A stretch of DNA of 64,000 nt from Candidatus Omnitrophota bacterium (GTDB taxonomy: Bacteria; Omnitrophota; Gorgyraeia; Tantalellales; Tantalellaceae), in contig WJMH01000010.1 of the NCBI GenBank assembly GCA_014728045.1, forward strand, positions 186,001 to 250,000, given 5' to 3'. The position numbers and the translations under genes were made by a program. This document shows positions 24,812 to 34,561 of this stretch, one piece after another. The notes under the pieces were generated by a model that was given only the letters and a program-made list of their open reading frames with translations, did not search any database and was not told the DNA's origin. Positions within the stretch are counted from its first letter, which is position 1. Each line of letters begins with the position of its first letter.

Positions 24812-25666
24812 TCATTCTTTTGATCCTACCATAACGTTGTCTATGAGCCTGGTCTCACCCACATAGACCGCGGCAGCGATAAGGGCTTTGCCCTTTATCC
24901 TTTCAACGGGCCTGAAGCTTTCAGCATCGATTATTTCTGCATAATCTATACGCAACCTCGCCTCATCCAGGAGTATTTTCTTAAGCTCATCTTTTACTTT
25001 CCCGGCGGAGTCTTCCCCGGCAAGTATCATTTCCCTGGCCCTCTCAAGTGACTTGTAAAGCGCAAGCGCCTGATGCCTTTGCCCGGGCGAAAGGTAACTG
25101 TTGCGCGAACTCATCGCGAGCCCGTCCTTCTCCCTTACTATCGGCATAACGCGCACTTCAACCGGCATGTTAAGGTCGCGCACCATCCTGCGGATGACCG
25201 CAGCCTGCTGCGCGTCCTTCTGCCCGAAATAGGCTTTATCCGGATTCACGATATTGAAAAGCTTCCCCACTACGGTGGTTACGCCCCTGAAGTGCCCCGG
25301 GCGGAAGGCTCCGCACAATCCCTCGGTAAGATGACCAGAGACTTCTATGTTCGTATTGTGGTCTTGAGGGTACATCTCCTCGACCGAAGGAACGAATACC
25401 GCATCGACCCCCTCTTTTTCCGCGAGTTCGGTGTCCCTTTCCATGTCACGCGGATACCTGTCAAGGTCTTCCCCCGGACCGAACTGTGTGGGGTTGACAA
25501 AAATGCTCATAACGACCGTATCACACTCTTCTCCTGCCGCCCTTACCAGGCTCAGGTGCCCCTCATGCAGATACCCCATGGTGGGAACGAATCCTACAGA
25601 GGCCCCTTTTCCGTGGGAATCACGTGAAAACTGGCGCATTTTACTTATTTCAGTGATGATTTTCAT
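24812..25666 (-). CDS. panC: Pantothenate synthetase
   Basis: It joins pantoate and beta-alanine with ATP to make pantothenate, the precursor of coenzyme A. The 284-residue protein has the family signatures [14 protein letters not shown] (HIGH-like nucleotide site), [21 protein letters not shown] and [19 protein letters not shown]. After [15 protein letters not shown] comes the short C-terminal domain. Its start overlaps the folK stop by 4 bases (ATGA). No panB or panD is in the window, so the rest of the pathway lies elsewhere. Confidence 0.95.
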   Translation of the reverse strand: MKIITEISKMRQFSRDSHGKGASVGFVPTMGYLHEGHLSLVRAAGEECDTVVMSIFVNPTQFGPGEDLDRYPRDMERDTELAEKEGVDAVFVPSVEEMYPQDHNTNIEVSGHLTEGLCGAFRPGHFRGVTTVVGKLFNIVNPDKAYFGQKDAQQAAVIRRMVRDLNMPVEVRVMPIVREKDGLAMSSRNSYLSPGQRHQALALYKSLERAREMILAGEDSAGKVKDELKKILLDEARLRIDYAEIIDAESFRPVERIKGKALIAAAVYVGETRLIDNVMVGSKE

Positions 25667-26130
25667 GACGCTCTCTTAAGCTCCCTGTAAAGCTCCTCGG
25701 CGGTTTTGCCGAGTTCGGGATGGACGGCCTGGGGAGCGATCCGGTAAAGTCCCTCAAGAACAAAGAGCCTTCCGTGCATCCTCGGATGCGGCACCGTCAG
25801 TTTTTCTGTTTTTATGACCTTATCCCCGTAAAGAAGTATATCAAGGTCTATTATCCTCGGGGCATCCGCGCAGGCGGGTTTTCGCCCCATGTCTTTTTCT
25901 ATTCTTTTCAGCGCCTCAAGAAGCTCTTCCGCGGAAAGATCCGTTCTTACTTCGAAGACTCCGTTAAGGTAATCCTCCTGGGGCGGTCCTCCGACGGGTT
26001 TGCTGCGATAAGCCCCGGAGAACTTTCTTATCTCGATACCTTCGGAAGCGGCCATTCTTTCGGCCGCTTCCTTGAAATTAAGTTTCCGGTCCCCAATATT
26101 GGAACCCACACCTATAAAAACAACAGTCAT
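25663..26130 (-). CDS. folK: 6-hydroxymethyl-7,8-dihydropterin pyrophosphokinase
   Basis: It transfers pyrophosphate from ATP to the pterin alcohol in folate synthesis. The 155-residue protein starts with [17 protein letters not shown], followed by [21 protein letters not shown]. It carries the strongly conserved [16 protein letters not shown] and [15 protein letters not shown], all HPPK signatures. Length is normal and there is no fused FolB or FolP domain. It lies 24 bases after dapL and overlaps panC by 4 bases. folK-panC neighbours occur in several bacteria. Confidence 0.95.
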   Translation of the reverse strand: MTVVFIGVGSNIGDRKLNFKEAAERMAASEGIEIRKFSGAYRSKPVGGPPQEDYLNGVFEVRTDLSAEELLEALKRIEKDMGRKPACADAPRIIDLDILLYGDKVIKTEKLTVPHPRMHGRLFVLEGLYRIAPQAVHPELGKTAEELYRELKRAS

Positions 26131-26154
26131 TACAACAAAAGATCCGCTGCCGGG

Positions 26155-27321
26155 TTAAAAAAACCTTTTCTTTATGCGCGAGACGACTTCGCGAAGCTGA
26201 TAGGCGTCAACCGTAAGCGCCATGCGTATATATCCTTCCCCGGAAGGACCGAAACCACTGCCGGGAGTGGCTACGATATCGGCTTCTTCCAGAAGTGCTT
26301 TCGCAAGGCTGACCGAATCATGGCCACCGAAAACGGGCGCCCACACATAGAACGTCGCCAGTGGTTTGGGGACCTGCCATCCGGCCTCGTTCAGGCCGTC
26401 GACAAGAACGTCACGCCTTTCGGTGTATATCTGGTTCATCCTCTCCTTGACCTCCTCGGCGTGATCAAGAGCCTCTATCGCGGCTATCTGCACCGCGGTA
26501 AAGATGCCTGAGTCAAGATTCGCCTTGACCTTGGCGAGGCCCTGAAGAAGTTCAGCGTTGCCTACGGCCAGACCTACCCTCCATCCGGTCATATTAAAGG
26601 TCTTGGAGAGAGAATGGAACTCTATACCGACATCCCTCGAGCCGTTGACTTCAAGGAAACTCGGCGGACTGTACCCGTCATAGCTCATCTCCGTGTAGGC
26701 GGCGTCCGAGCAGACGATAATATCGTATTTACGCGCGAAGTCCACGACCTTCCCGTAAAACGCCTTGTCGCAGACCGCACCGGTCGGGTTATTGGGATAG
26801 TTTATATGCATCAGTTTCGTGTTCCTGGCCGTTTTTTCATCGATGGCATCAAGATCAGGCAGGAACCTGTTCTCTATCTGTAGCGGCATCGAATGGGGTT
26901 TACCCCCCGCGAAAACCGTACCGGAATTGTACGGCGGATAACCGGGGTCGGGGATAAGTACGGTATCGCCGGGATTGACGAACGCCATCGGCACATGACC
27001 GATCCCTTCCTTGGATCCCAGAAGCGGAAGCACTTCGCTTTCCGGGTCCAGGTCAACATTAAAACGTGACTTATACCAGTCGGCCATCTGACGCCGCAAT
27101 GCCTTGAGCCCTTTGTTAAGAGCATATTTATGGGTGGATTCGTCAAGCACGGCTTCCTGCAGCCTTTTTACTATAAAATCCGGGGTTGGCGTATCGGGAT
27201 CCCCCACTCCCAGATTGATCACCGGTCTACCCTCTTCAATAGCCTTCTGTCTCGCCCTGTCTATCTCATCAAAAAGATAAGGCTGCAGTTTCTTTATCCT
27301 GTCTGCGTATTCTACTTTCAT
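26155..27321 (-). CDS. dapL: LL-diaminopimelate aminotransferase
   Basis: It converts tetrahydrodipicolinate and glutamate directly to LL-diaminopimelate, bypassing DapD, DapC and DapE. The 388-residue PLP enzyme begins with ADRIKKLQPYLFDEIDRAR, typical of the DapL type found in Chloroflexi, methanogens and others. It has NLGVGDPDTPTPDFIV, HINYPNNPTGAVCDK and the PLP lysine in SLSKTFNMTGWRVGLAVG. Its place after dapB in a dap run, with no dapD/E in the window, supports this over a generic class I aminotransferase. The gene is 21 bases after dapB. Confidence 0.9.
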   Translation of the reverse strand: MKVEYADRIKKLQPYLFDEIDRARQKAIEEGRPVINLGVGDPDTPTPDFIVKRLQEAVLDESTHKYALNKGLKALRRQMADWYKSRFNVDLDPESEVLPLLGSKEGIGHVPMAFVNPGDTVLIPDPGYPPYNSGTVFAGGKPHSMPLQIENRFLPDLDAIDEKTARNTKLMHINYPNNPTGAVCDKAFYGKVVDFARKYDIIVCSDAAYTEMSYDGYSPPSFLEVNGSRDVGIEFHSLSKTFNMTGWRVGLAVGNAELLQGLAKVKANLDSGIFTAVQIAAIEALDHAEEVKERMNQIYTERRDVLVDGLNEAGWQVPKPLATFYVWAPVFGGHDSVSLAKALLEEADIVATPGSGFGPSGEGYIRMALTVDAYQLREVVSRIKKRFF

Positions 27322-27342
27322 TTATTACCTTTCTGTTGATTT

Positions 27343-28059
27343 TTACAATCCCAGAACATCCGCCATAGTGTAAAGACCGGGCTCCTTGCCTCTAAGGAAT
27401 TTTGCCGCCCTCAACGCTCCTGAAGCGAAAACGTCCCTGCTCTTGGCATCATGCCGTATCTGAAGGTTCTCATACTCACCGTCAAATTCGATACCGTGGT
27501 TTCCTATGACCTCTCCTTCCCGGAAGGCCTCTACCGGGGGTTCCTTACCCGAAGCCTCTTTGACGATTTTCGCTATCATCTTGGCAGTGCCGCTGGGCGA
27601 ATCCTTCTTGTGGATATGGTGGGTTTCATCTATCTTGATATCGAAATCGCCGCCCAGTACCCTTGCGGCTTCCCGGACTATCTTAAAAAAAAGGTTTACC
27701 CCCACGGCCATGTTCGGGGAAAAGACTATGGGGATCTCACCCGCGGCCTCACTTATCTTCTTTTCCCCTTCGGTATCGATCCCTGTAGTGCCTATTACCA
27801 TAGAAACACCTGTTTTGCGGCACACCTCTAAATGTTCAAGGGTCGGTCCGGGCAGCGTGAAATCGATCAGACATTCCACTCCCTGACAAGCCTCCTCCGC
27901 ACTGGCCGTCACCACAACGCCTTTTACTTGTTTGCCGACTGACTGGCATTCGGCGTGTTCAAGCCCGCTTGCGATCTTTATCCCGCCGTCACTGATGGCC
28001 AGATCTGCTATACGCATACCCATTTTGCCGCAAATACCTGCAATACCTATCTTCAGCAT
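27343..28059 (-). CDS. dapB: 4-hydroxy-tetrahydrodipicolinate reductase
   Basis: It reduces the DapA product to tetrahydrodipicolinate with NAD(P)H. The 238-residue protein has the N-terminal nucleotide motif IGIAGICGKMGMRIA, then LIDFTLPGPTLEHLEVC and VIGTTGIDTEGEKKI. The catalytic block DETHHIHKKDSPSGTAKMI holds the conserved histidines and lysine. At about 240 residues it is slightly shorter than E. coli DapB (273), within the family range. It follows dapA by 19 bases and feeds dapL directly. Confidence 0.95.
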   Translation of the reverse strand: MLKIGIAGICGKMGMRIADLAISDGGIKIASGLEHAECQSVGKQVKGVVVTASAEEACQGVECLIDFTLPGPTLEHLEVCRKTGVSMVIGTTGIDTEGEKKISEAAGEIPIVFSPNMAVGVNLFFKIVREAARVLGGDFDIKIDETHHIHKKDSPSGTAKMIAKIVKEASGKEPPVEAFREGEVIGNHGIEFDGEYENLQIRHDAKSRDVFASGALRAAKFLRGKEPGLYTMADVLGL

Positions 28060-28078
28060 GATAATAATCCCCTCGAAA

Positions 28079-28945
28079 TTAGATCAATTCGTACTTCTTG
28101 AGAACTCCCTCAAGCTTTTTCCTGGATTCCGAACCCATTTCGCAAAGAGGCATCCTCCACTCCGCGTTGACCATTCCCATCAGGCTAAGTGCCGTCTTGA
28201 CAGGTATGGGGTTGGTCTCGATGAACATAGCCTTGCAGAGGTCCTGCAGAGCGTAATGTATTTGCCTGCTTCTCTGGAGGTCTCCGTCCATAAAGCTCTG
28301 GGTAAGCTCGTGCACTCTACCGGGCACGACATTAGCGGCAACACTTACTACACCTTTAGCCCCTACCGACATGAACGGAAGCGTCATCGAGTCATCCCCG
28401 CTCATTACCGTTATATCGCAAAGAGAAAGTATATCCATCACCTGCTGCACGCTGCCGGCCGCTTCCTTGATGGCCACGATATTCTCTATCTCGCAAAGGC
28501 GGGCTACAGTCGAAGGTAGCAGGGATATTCCCGTGCGGGAAGGAACATTGTAGAGCATTATGGGAATATCCACTTTTGCCGCGATGCTCGAATAATGCCT
28601 GTACTGCCCCTCAGGGGTGGGCTTATTGTAATAAGGCGTTATTATAAGAGCTCCGTCCGCTCCCGCTTTCTTGGCGTAATCGGTAAGCTCCGTGGCTTCA
28701 GCTGTGCTATTGGACCCGGTCCCCGCCAGTACCGGAATGCGCTTGTCACATGTCTCGACGGATATCTTGATCAGCCTTTTCTGCTCGGACATGGACAAAG
28801 TGGCCGCCTCTCCTGTACATCCGCAGGGAAGTATGCCGTCTGTGCCGTTATCTATATGGAACTCTATAAGTTCCCTGAAAGTCCTCTCATCTACCTTGCC
28901 GTTAGTGAACGGGGTTACCAAAGCTACATATGAACCCTTGAACAT
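28079..28945 (-). CDS. dapA: 4-hydroxy-tetrahydrodipicolinate synthase
   Basis: It condenses pyruvate with aspartate semialdehyde. The 288-residue TIM-barrel lyase shows ALVTPFTNGKVDERTF at the start, then GTDGILPCGCTGEAATLS (the TGE-type motif, here with Cys before it) and LYNVPSRTGISLL. The Schiff-base lysine lies in NIVAIKEAAGS, and the C-terminal helices complete the fold. The substrate aspartate semialdehyde would come from asd at 41515-42588, which is in a different operon. The gene has a GGAGG ribosome site and follows dapF by 12 bases. Confidence 0.95.
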   Translation of the reverse strand: MFKGSYVALVTPFTNGKVDERTFRELIEFHIDNGTDGILPCGCTGEAATLSMSEQKRLIKISVETCDKRIPVLAGTGSNSTAEATELTDYAKKAGADGALIITPYYNKPTPEGQYRHYSSIAAKVDIPIMLYNVPSRTGISLLPSTVARLCEIENIVAIKEAAGSVQQVMDILSLCDITVMSGDDSMTLPFMSVGAKGVVSVAANVVPGRVHELTQSFMDGDLQRSRQIHYALQDLCKAMFIETNPIPVKTALSLMGMVNAEWRMPLCEMGSESRKKLEGVLKKYELI

Positions 28946-28957
28946 ATTACCTCCTTA

Positions 28958-29770
28958 TTATATCTTGCCTTCACAAACCATGCTTGCCGCGCCTTCAAGA
29001 TAAACGTCCTTGACCCTATCCTGTGACATCTGGTACAAAACCGTCAACAGATCCCCGCCCCTTGTGTACATCCTGACCGGACTTTTGACGTAACCCAGAA
29101 GCCCCAGGATCACGGCCGAGGCGACGGTACCGGTACCGCAGGCCAGCGTTTCGTCTTCCACGCCCCTTTCGTAAGTCCTGATAGACGCGCTGTCATTCTC
29201 TATATCGCCTATGAAATTCACGTTCGTCCCTTCGGGCTCGAACAGGGTGTGTTCGCGGACTTTCCTTCCAGTTTCCCTGACCGGGTAACCGTCGATATCG
29301 TCCACGAGATGGACCACGTGCGGAACCCCGGTATTGACGTAATGAGCTATCATCATGCTCGAGCCTATGCCCAGTTTGATGTCGAGTTTTATGTCTTTGG
29401 GGTCGCCCATTTTTAGCCTTACTGTGTCCCCGGAGACAGAAGCCTTCAGGATGCCCGCGACGGTTTCAACCTCCAGTTCGTTCCCCCAGCCGCAGCGGGA
29501 CGCATACAGAGCGCTGCAGCGAAGACCATTACCGCACATCTCCACCTCGGATCCGTCGGGATTGATTATCCTCATCCTCATGTCCGCCTTATCGGAATCC
29601 TCCAGAACCAGCAGACCGTCAGCTCCCACGGAAAGTTTCCTGCGGCAGAGGTCCCTGGCCACCTGTGAATAATCCAGATCCCTGGCATCAAGCTCCCCGT
29701 TCTTGTTGTCTATAATGATAAAATCATTCCCGCTTGCTACGGCTTTGGTGAAAACAACATTGTATTTCAT
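28958..29770 (-). CDS. dapF: Diaminopimelate epimerase
   Basis: It converts LL- to meso-diaminopimelate without cofactor, using two cysteines. The 270-residue protein shows AVASGNDFIIIDN at the start. The first catalytic cysteine is in MCGNGLRCSALYA and the second in LACGTGTVASAVI, with YERGVEDETLA just before. These are the DapF hallmarks. Its start overlaps the lysA stop codon by one base (start 29770), so translation is coupled. Its product supplies both lysine (by LysA) and peptidoglycan. Confidence 0.95.
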   Translation of the reverse strand: MKYNVVFTKAVASGNDFIIIDNKNGELDARDLDYSQVARDLCRRKLSVGADGLLVLEDSDKADMRMRIINPDGSEVEMCGNGLRCSALYASRCGWGNELEVETVAGILKASVSGDTVRLKMGDPKDIKLDIKLGIGSSMMIAHYVNTGVPHVVHLVDDIDGYPVRETGRKVREHTLFEPEGTNVNFIGDIENDSASIRTYERGVEDETLACGTGTVASAVILGLLGYVKSPVRMYTRGGDLLTVLYQMSQDRVKDVYLEGAASMVCEGKI

Positions 29771-31020
29771 TATTTAAGCTCCTTAAGCAACTTTTCCCCT
29801 CTTATAAGGTCTTTATAGTTCTCAGCCGCGCGCACGACCTTGACCGCACCGTTAATGACCATAAGCTCCGCAGGGCGGGGCCTCGAATTATAGTTCGAAG
29901 CCATGGTAAACCCGTAAGCACCCGCTCCCATCACCGCCAGATACTCTCCGGCTATGAGTTCGGGCAGCTCCCTGTCAAGGGCAAGATAATCGCCGCTTTC
30001 ACATATTGGTCCCACGACATCATATTTGAAGTGTTCCGACTCACGTTCTACAAGAGGTTTTATCTCGTGATACGCCTCATAAAGACTGGGGCGCAAAAGA
30101 TCGTTCATCCCCGCGTCGACTATCGCGAACTTCTTGCCGGTACTGCCTGTCTTGACATAGAGCACCTTCATCACCAGGATACCGCTGTTACCTGATATGA
30201 ACCTTCCGGGCTCGAGTATGAGCTTGAGGGGCTTCCCCTTAACCAGAGGTATGATGGCATCAGCGAACTCTTTCGCGGTGGTAGCCTTCTCCTGCCCGTA
30301 GATTATGCCGTATCCCCCTCCCAGGTTAAGATATTCCACCTCAACACTGCTTTTATCGATGAACTCGAGCACCTTCTTAAGAGCCTTAACGAATGGATCC
30401 ACCTGGGTTATCTGGGAACCTATATGCACATGTACGCCCTTAAGCTGAGCGTTAGAGTACTTGTTGGCGTTATCGAATATTTCTTCGGCTTCCTTGAAGG
30501 ATATGCCGAACTTCTTCTCCTTTGTGCCGGTGGTAATATAATCATGCGTCGCGGGTTTAACGTCGGGATTGAGACGGAGCGCCACCTTTGCCTTTTTGTT
30601 AAGGCGCTTGGCTACCGTGTCTATCATGATAAGTTCCGGCACGGATTCAACGTTGAAAAAGAGTATGCCCTTTTTGAGAGCCTGCTCTATCTCCTCCTCG
30701 GTCTTGCCGACACTGGCGTATACTATCTTCTCAGGAGGACACCCCACCTTAAGGGCCTTGAACAGCTCTCCGCCGGATACAATGTCCAGCCCGGCATCGG
30801 CCGCGACAAGAGCCCTGCAGATATTGAGATTGGAATTGGATTTCATGGAAAAACAGATAAGAGGGTCCACTTCAGCGAATGCGTCCCTGATCTTGTTGTA
30901 ATGGTCCATGATCGTTCCGTAGCTGTAAAGATAGAACGGCGTAGGATAATCCTTTACGATATCCGTAATGGATATATCCTCACAGTAAAGCACTCCATCT
31001 CTGTAATTAAATTCGTGCAT
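29770..31020 (-). CDS. lysA: Diaminopimelate decarboxylase
   Basis: It decarboxylates meso-diaminopimelate to L-lysine with PLP. The 416-residue fold-type III enzyme has the PLP lysine in PLICFSMKSNSNLNICRAL, then VSGGELFKALKVGCPPEKI, HIGSQITQVDPF and YLNLGGGYGI. The phosphate- and substrate-binding blocks EPGRFISGNSGILV and GPICESGDYLA are present, and SYGAYGFTMASNYNSRPRP-like residues near the end read GAGAYGFTMASNYNSRPRP. It lies 17 bases after argH, joining the arginine and lysine sets in one run. Confidence 0.95.
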   Translation of the reverse strand: MHEFNYRDGVLYCEDISITDIVKDYPTPFYLYSYGTIMDHYNKIRDAFAEVDPLICFSMKSNSNLNICRALVAADAGLDIVSGGELFKALKVGCPPEKIVYASVGKTEEEIEQALKKGILFFNVESVPELIMIDTVAKRLNKKAKVALRLNPDVKPATHDYITTGTKEKKFGISFKEAEEIFDNANKYSNAQLKGVHVHIGSQITQVDPFVKALKKVLEFIDKSSVEVEYLNLGGGYGIIYGQEKATTAKEFADAIIPLVKGKPLKLILEPGRFISGNSGILVMKVLYVKTGSTGKKFAIVDAGMNDLLRPSLYEAYHEIKPLVERESEHFKYDVVGPICESGDYLALDRELPELIAGEYLAVMGAGAYGFTMASNYNSRPRPAELMVINGAVKVVRAAENYKDLIRGEKLLKELK

Positions 31021-31037
31021 GGCGATTTCCTTTCGCT

Positions 31038-32414
31038 CTACGGCTCAAGCCGCTTTTTCCATTTTGTTATCTGTTTCTGAACGAATTCCGGATTGGTGCT
31101 TCCCGGGGTCTTCTTGTTCTTCACGGATGTTTCCGGGTTCAACAGGCCGTAGACATCTTCTTCAAGTTTCTCTGAGAAACCCCTGAGTTCCGATATCGAC
31201 AGGTCAGATATATTAATATCCTTCTGGCCGCAGTGCTTGACGATGCCGCCTATTATCTGATGAGCTTCACTGAAGGGTACACCTTTGCGCACAAGATATT
31301 CGGCAAGATCGGTAGCGTATATGTATTCCGATTCCAGAGCTTTTGCGGCCGCTTCCCTGTTAAGCTGAATGGTGCTTACCAGCTCCGACATGATACCAAG
31401 TTCAGAAGAGACCACTTCCACCGAATCGAAAAGAGGGCTTTTATCCTCCTGCAGGTCCCTGTTATAAGAATGGGGCAATCCCTTGAGCAGAACGAATATG
31501 CAGTTAAGGTTGCTGATAACCGAAGCTGCTCTGCCTCTTACAAGTTCCAGAACGTCCGGGTTCTTTTTCTGGGGCATCAATGAACTGCCCGTACAGTACT
31601 CTGCGCCCATTTCAAGAAAACCGAATTCAGGCGTGCTGTAGAGTATAAGGTCCTCGCTCATGCGTGAAAGATGAACAGCCACGAATGACAGGCAGCAGAT
31701 CATTTCGGCGATGAAGTCCCTGTCACTGACAGAATCGATACTATTGGCGGACACCTCGGAGAATCCCAGCTTCTCGGCAACGAACTTTCGGTCCAGCTCG
31801 AGCGCCGATCCGGCAAGGGCACCCGATCCCATCACTGATATATCACATCTTTTGCCCGCGTCTTCAAGCCTTTCGATGTCACGCTGCAGCATCTCCACAT
31901 AAGCCATCATTAAATGCGAAAAAAGCACCGGTTGGGCCCTGTTAAGGTGGGTATAACCGGGTATTATTACATCCAATGTCCTCACGGCAAGAGCCACCAG
32001 TTCCTCCTGAAGGTCCATGATAAAGGAACAGACGCTGTCGATACTCTCTTTGCAGTAAAGCCTCACATCGTTGACGACCTGTTCGTTACGCGAACGTCCC
32101 GTGTGCATCTTTTTTGCCGCTTCCGGGGACCTTTTTTCAACATAGTCCTGTATGGCCGAATGTATGTCCTCATGCCCTTCGCAGGACCAGACACCTTCAT
32201 CTATCTCACGTGAAAGTTCATCAAGTATCTGCAAGAGGTCTTTCTTCTCCTCCGCGGAAATATAGTTCTTCCGTGCCAACATCTCGACATGGACCCTGGT
32301 GCTCAGGCAGTCATACTTCGCAAGAGCACGGTCAACATCAAGACTGGAACTGAATTCCAGGACCTGATTGTCCATCTGGTCGCTTTCGAACCTTCCTCCC
32401 CACAGTTTACCCAT
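31038..32414 (-). CDS. argH: Argininosuccinate lyase
   Basis: It cleaves argininosuccinate to arginine and fumarate. The 458-residue protein starts with KLWGGRFESDQMDNQVLEF, the ArgH start. It carries EDIHSAIQDYV, HTGRSRNEQVVNDVRLY and the fumarase/ArgH superfamily signature GSSLMPQKKNPDVLELV with the catalytic serine loop. No fused acetyltransferase (ArgA) domain follows, unlike in some bacteria. It is 14 bases after argG and is the last arginine gene of the run. Confidence 0.96.
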   Translation of the reverse strand: MGKLWGGRFESDQMDNQVLEFSSSLDVDRALAKYDCLSTRVHVEMLARKNYISAEEKKDLLQILDELSREIDEGVWSCEGHEDIHSAIQDYVEKRSPEAAKKMHTGRSRNEQVVNDVRLYCKESIDSVCSFIMDLQEELVALAVRTLDVIIPGYTHLNRAQPVLFSHLMMAYVEMLQRDIERLEDAGKRCDISVMGSGALAGSALELDRKFVAEKLGFSEVSANSIDSVSDRDFIAEMICCLSFVAVHLSRMSEDLILYSTPEFGFLEMGAEYCTGSSLMPQKKNPDVLELVRGRAASVISNLNCIFVLLKGLPHSYNRDLQEDKSPLFDSVEVVSSELGIMSELVSTIQLNREAAAKALESEYIYATDLAEYLVRKGVPFSEAHQIIGGIVKHCGQKDINISDLSISELRGFSEKLEEDVYGLLNPETSVKNKKTPGSTNPEFVQKQITKWKKRLEP

Positions 32415-32428
32415 GATAACTCCTTATT

Positions 32429-33604
32429 TTACGATTTATACGGCATGGCCCACAGGTCGATGAACCCTTTTGCCAGGGACTGGTCGAATATATCACCTTC
32501 ACCGTAGGTGGCCAGTTCCATTTTATAACGCGAATGCGCGCTCTTTCGTCCGGCGATCGTGACACTCCCCTTATAAAGCTTCATTTTGACCTGACCCGAT
32601 ACGCGCTGCTGCGTGCTGTCAACGAACGCGTCCATGGCCTCCCTCAGAGGGGTGAACCATAACCCGTAATAAACCAGCTCCGAATACTTCCGGGCCATTG
32701 CACTCTTATACCTTCTCGTCTCGCGGTCCAGCACAAGCTCCTCCAGAGCGGTATGACCCGCGTAAAGTATCGTCGAAGCCGGAGCTTCATAGATCTCACG
32801 GCTTTTGATACCCACCAGACGGTCCTCGATCATATCCACACGTCCCACGCCATGTTTGCCCCCGAGACTGTTGAGCTTCTGTATAATCTCGACCGGCCCG
32901 TATTTCTTGCCGTTAACGGCAACGGGCACGCCTTTCTTGTAGGTGACGGTTACATATTCGGCCTTTCCGGGCGCGTCCTCCGGCCTGGATACGCTTATGA
33001 AAGTATCCCGGGGCGGTTCGAACCACGGATCTTCAAGTTTACCGCTTTCCACGCTGATACCCCAGAGGTTCACGTCTATACTGTAAAGCTTCTTTTTCGT
33101 CTGCTCGATGGGTATCTTGTGTTTTTTCGCGTAATCCACCTCGGACTCCCGGGTGGTAAGTTCCCATTCCCTGACCGGAGCGATCACTTTCAGTTTCGGT
33201 GACCTGAGACTGAAGGTAACTTCGAACCTGACCTGGTCATTGCCTTTGCCGGTACAGCCGTGCGCCACCGCGTTCGCCTTTTCCTTCTTAGCCACATCCA
33301 GCATCTTATCGGCTATAAGAGGCCTGGATAAAGCTGTGGCCAGATTATACTTGCCCTGGTAAAGCGCGCCGGCCTTAAGTGACTTGAAAACATAATCTGT
33401 GACGAATTCTTTTTTAAGATCGCCGACTATGCATTTTGAAGCGCCTATTTTAAGAGCTCTCTTCCTTCCTTTTTCCGCGTCAGAACCCTGCCCCACGTCA
33501 CCCATGTAGCAGACGACCTCGTACCCGCGTTCCATCAGCCATTTTATTATCACCGAAGTATCCAGTCCCCCTGAATACGCAAGTACTATCTTCTTCTTAG
33601 CCAT
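32429..33604 (-). CDS. argG: Argininosuccinate synthase
   Basis: It joins citrulline and aspartate with ATP. The 391-residue protein has the PP-loop KIVLAYSGGLDTSVIIKWL at the N-terminus. It carries ATALSRPLIADKMLDVA and HGCTGKGNDQVRFEV, and later VGRVDMIEDRLVGIKSREIYEAP, all ArgG signatures. The length is close to 400, the common type 1 form. It follows argF by 39 bases with its own GGAG ribosome site and precedes argH by 14 bases. Confidence 0.96.
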   Translation of the reverse strand: MAKKKIVLAYSGGLDTSVIIKWLMERGYEVVCYMGDVGQGSDAEKGRKRALKIGASKCIVGDLKKEFVTDYVFKSLKAGALYQGKYNLATALSRPLIADKMLDVAKKEKANAVAHGCTGKGNDQVRFEVTFSLRSPKLKVIAPVREWELTTRESEVDYAKKHKIPIEQTKKKLYSIDVNLWGISVESGKLEDPWFEPPRDTFISVSRPEDAPGKAEYVTVTYKKGVPVAVNGKKYGPVEIIQKLNSLGGKHGVGRVDMIEDRLVGIKSREIYEAPASTILYAGHTALEELVLDRETRRYKSAMARKYSELVYYGLWFTPLREAMDAFVDSTQQRVSGQVKMKLYKGSVTIAGRKSAHSRYKMELATYGEGDIFDQSLAKGFIDLWAMPYKS

Positions 33605-33643
33605 GACTACTCCTTCTTCTGGAACTTAAACCCAACCCCGGTT

Positions 33644-34561
33644 TCATTTACCCATAAGGCGTAAAAGGATCGCTTTCTGAACATGCATCCTGTTCTCCGC
33701 CTGGTCGTATACTATCGAGTTCTTACCGTCGATAACATCCGATATCTCCTGCCCCCTGTGTGCGGGAAGACAGTGCATAACAAAAGCGTCTTCTTTTGCA
33801 GAACGCATCAGCTGTTCATTGACCTGGAACCCCTGAAAATCCTTGAGGCGCTTCTCGGCTTCCTGCTCGCTTCCCATGCTCACCCACACATCCGTATAGA
33901 CGATATCGCAGCCTTTAACAGCTTCTTTGGGATCGGAGAATGCCTGGAGTTTCGAGCCGCTCTTTTTTGCTATTTCCGAAACTTCCTCGAAATAATCCGA
34001 AGGAGGCCCGTACCCTTCAGGCGTCGCCACGTTCATGTTGAGCCCCGTTTTCGCGCTTGTCATAAGCAGTGAATTCAGCACGTTATTCCCGTCGCCGATG
34101 TACGCAAGGGTGGTCCTTTTAAGGTTCCTCTTCTTCTCCATTATGGTAAAAAGATCGCTCAAAGCCTGGCAGGGATGCGCGAAATCACTAAGCCCGTTTA
34201 TAACGGGCACATCCGAGTATTCCTTGAGCGCCACTATATCCTGGTGGGAGAAAACGCGCGCTACGATACCGTCAACATACCTGGAGACGACACGCCCCAC
34301 GTCCTTGACAGGTTCTCTCCTGCCCATTTCGATCTCGCGCGGGCTCAGGTACAGCACGTACCCGCCCAGATGAACAGCAGCCACCTCGAAAGATATACGC
34401 GTACGGTTGGAAGGCTTCTGAAAAAGAAGCGCCATGGTTTTGTCCTTTAAGGCGTTCTTTCTCGAAAGAGGCGCTTTTTTCAGCTTGCGCGCAACTTTCA
34501 TAAGGTCCAGGATCTCCCTGGTGCTCAGATCATCCACTGTTAACAGATCTTTTTTCATCAT
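33644..34561 (-). CDS. argF: Ornithine carbamoyltransferase
   Basis: It makes citrulline from ornithine and carbamoyl phosphate. The 305-residue protein has the carbamoyl phosphate loop as FQKPSNRTRISFEVA; the family motif STRT reads SNRT here, a variant I believe occurs in other OTCases. The ornithine-side signatures HPCQALSDLFTI and FVMHCLPAHRGQEISD are complete, with the HCLP cysteine loop. The second of two adjacent ATG codons could also be the start. It overlaps the argD stop by 4 bases (ATGA). Acetylornithine transcarbamylase is unlikely because argJ supplies free ornithine. Confidence 0.94.
   Translation of the reverse strand: MMKKDLLTVDDLSTREILDLMKVARKLKKAPLSRKNALKDKTMALLFQKPSNRTRISFEVAAVHLGGYVLYLSPREIEMGRREPVKDVGRVVSRYVDGIVARVFSHQDIVALKEYSDVPVINGLSDFAHPCQALSDLFTIMEKKRNLKRTTLAYIGDGNNVLNSLLMTSAKTGLNMNVATPEGYGPPSDYFEEVSEIAKKSGSKLQAFSDPKEAVKGCDIVYTDVWVSMGSEQEAEKRLKDFQGFQVNEQLMRSAKEDAFVMHCLPAHRGQEISDVIDGKNSIVYDQAENRMHVQKAILLRLMGK

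Noticed and set aside
33644-34561. N-acetyl- or N-succinyl-ornithine carbamoyltransferase
   Set aside because: The carbamoyl loop reads SNRT and not the usual STRT, but the HCLPA motif and the presence of argJ, which makes free ornithine, favour an ordinary ornithine enzyme.
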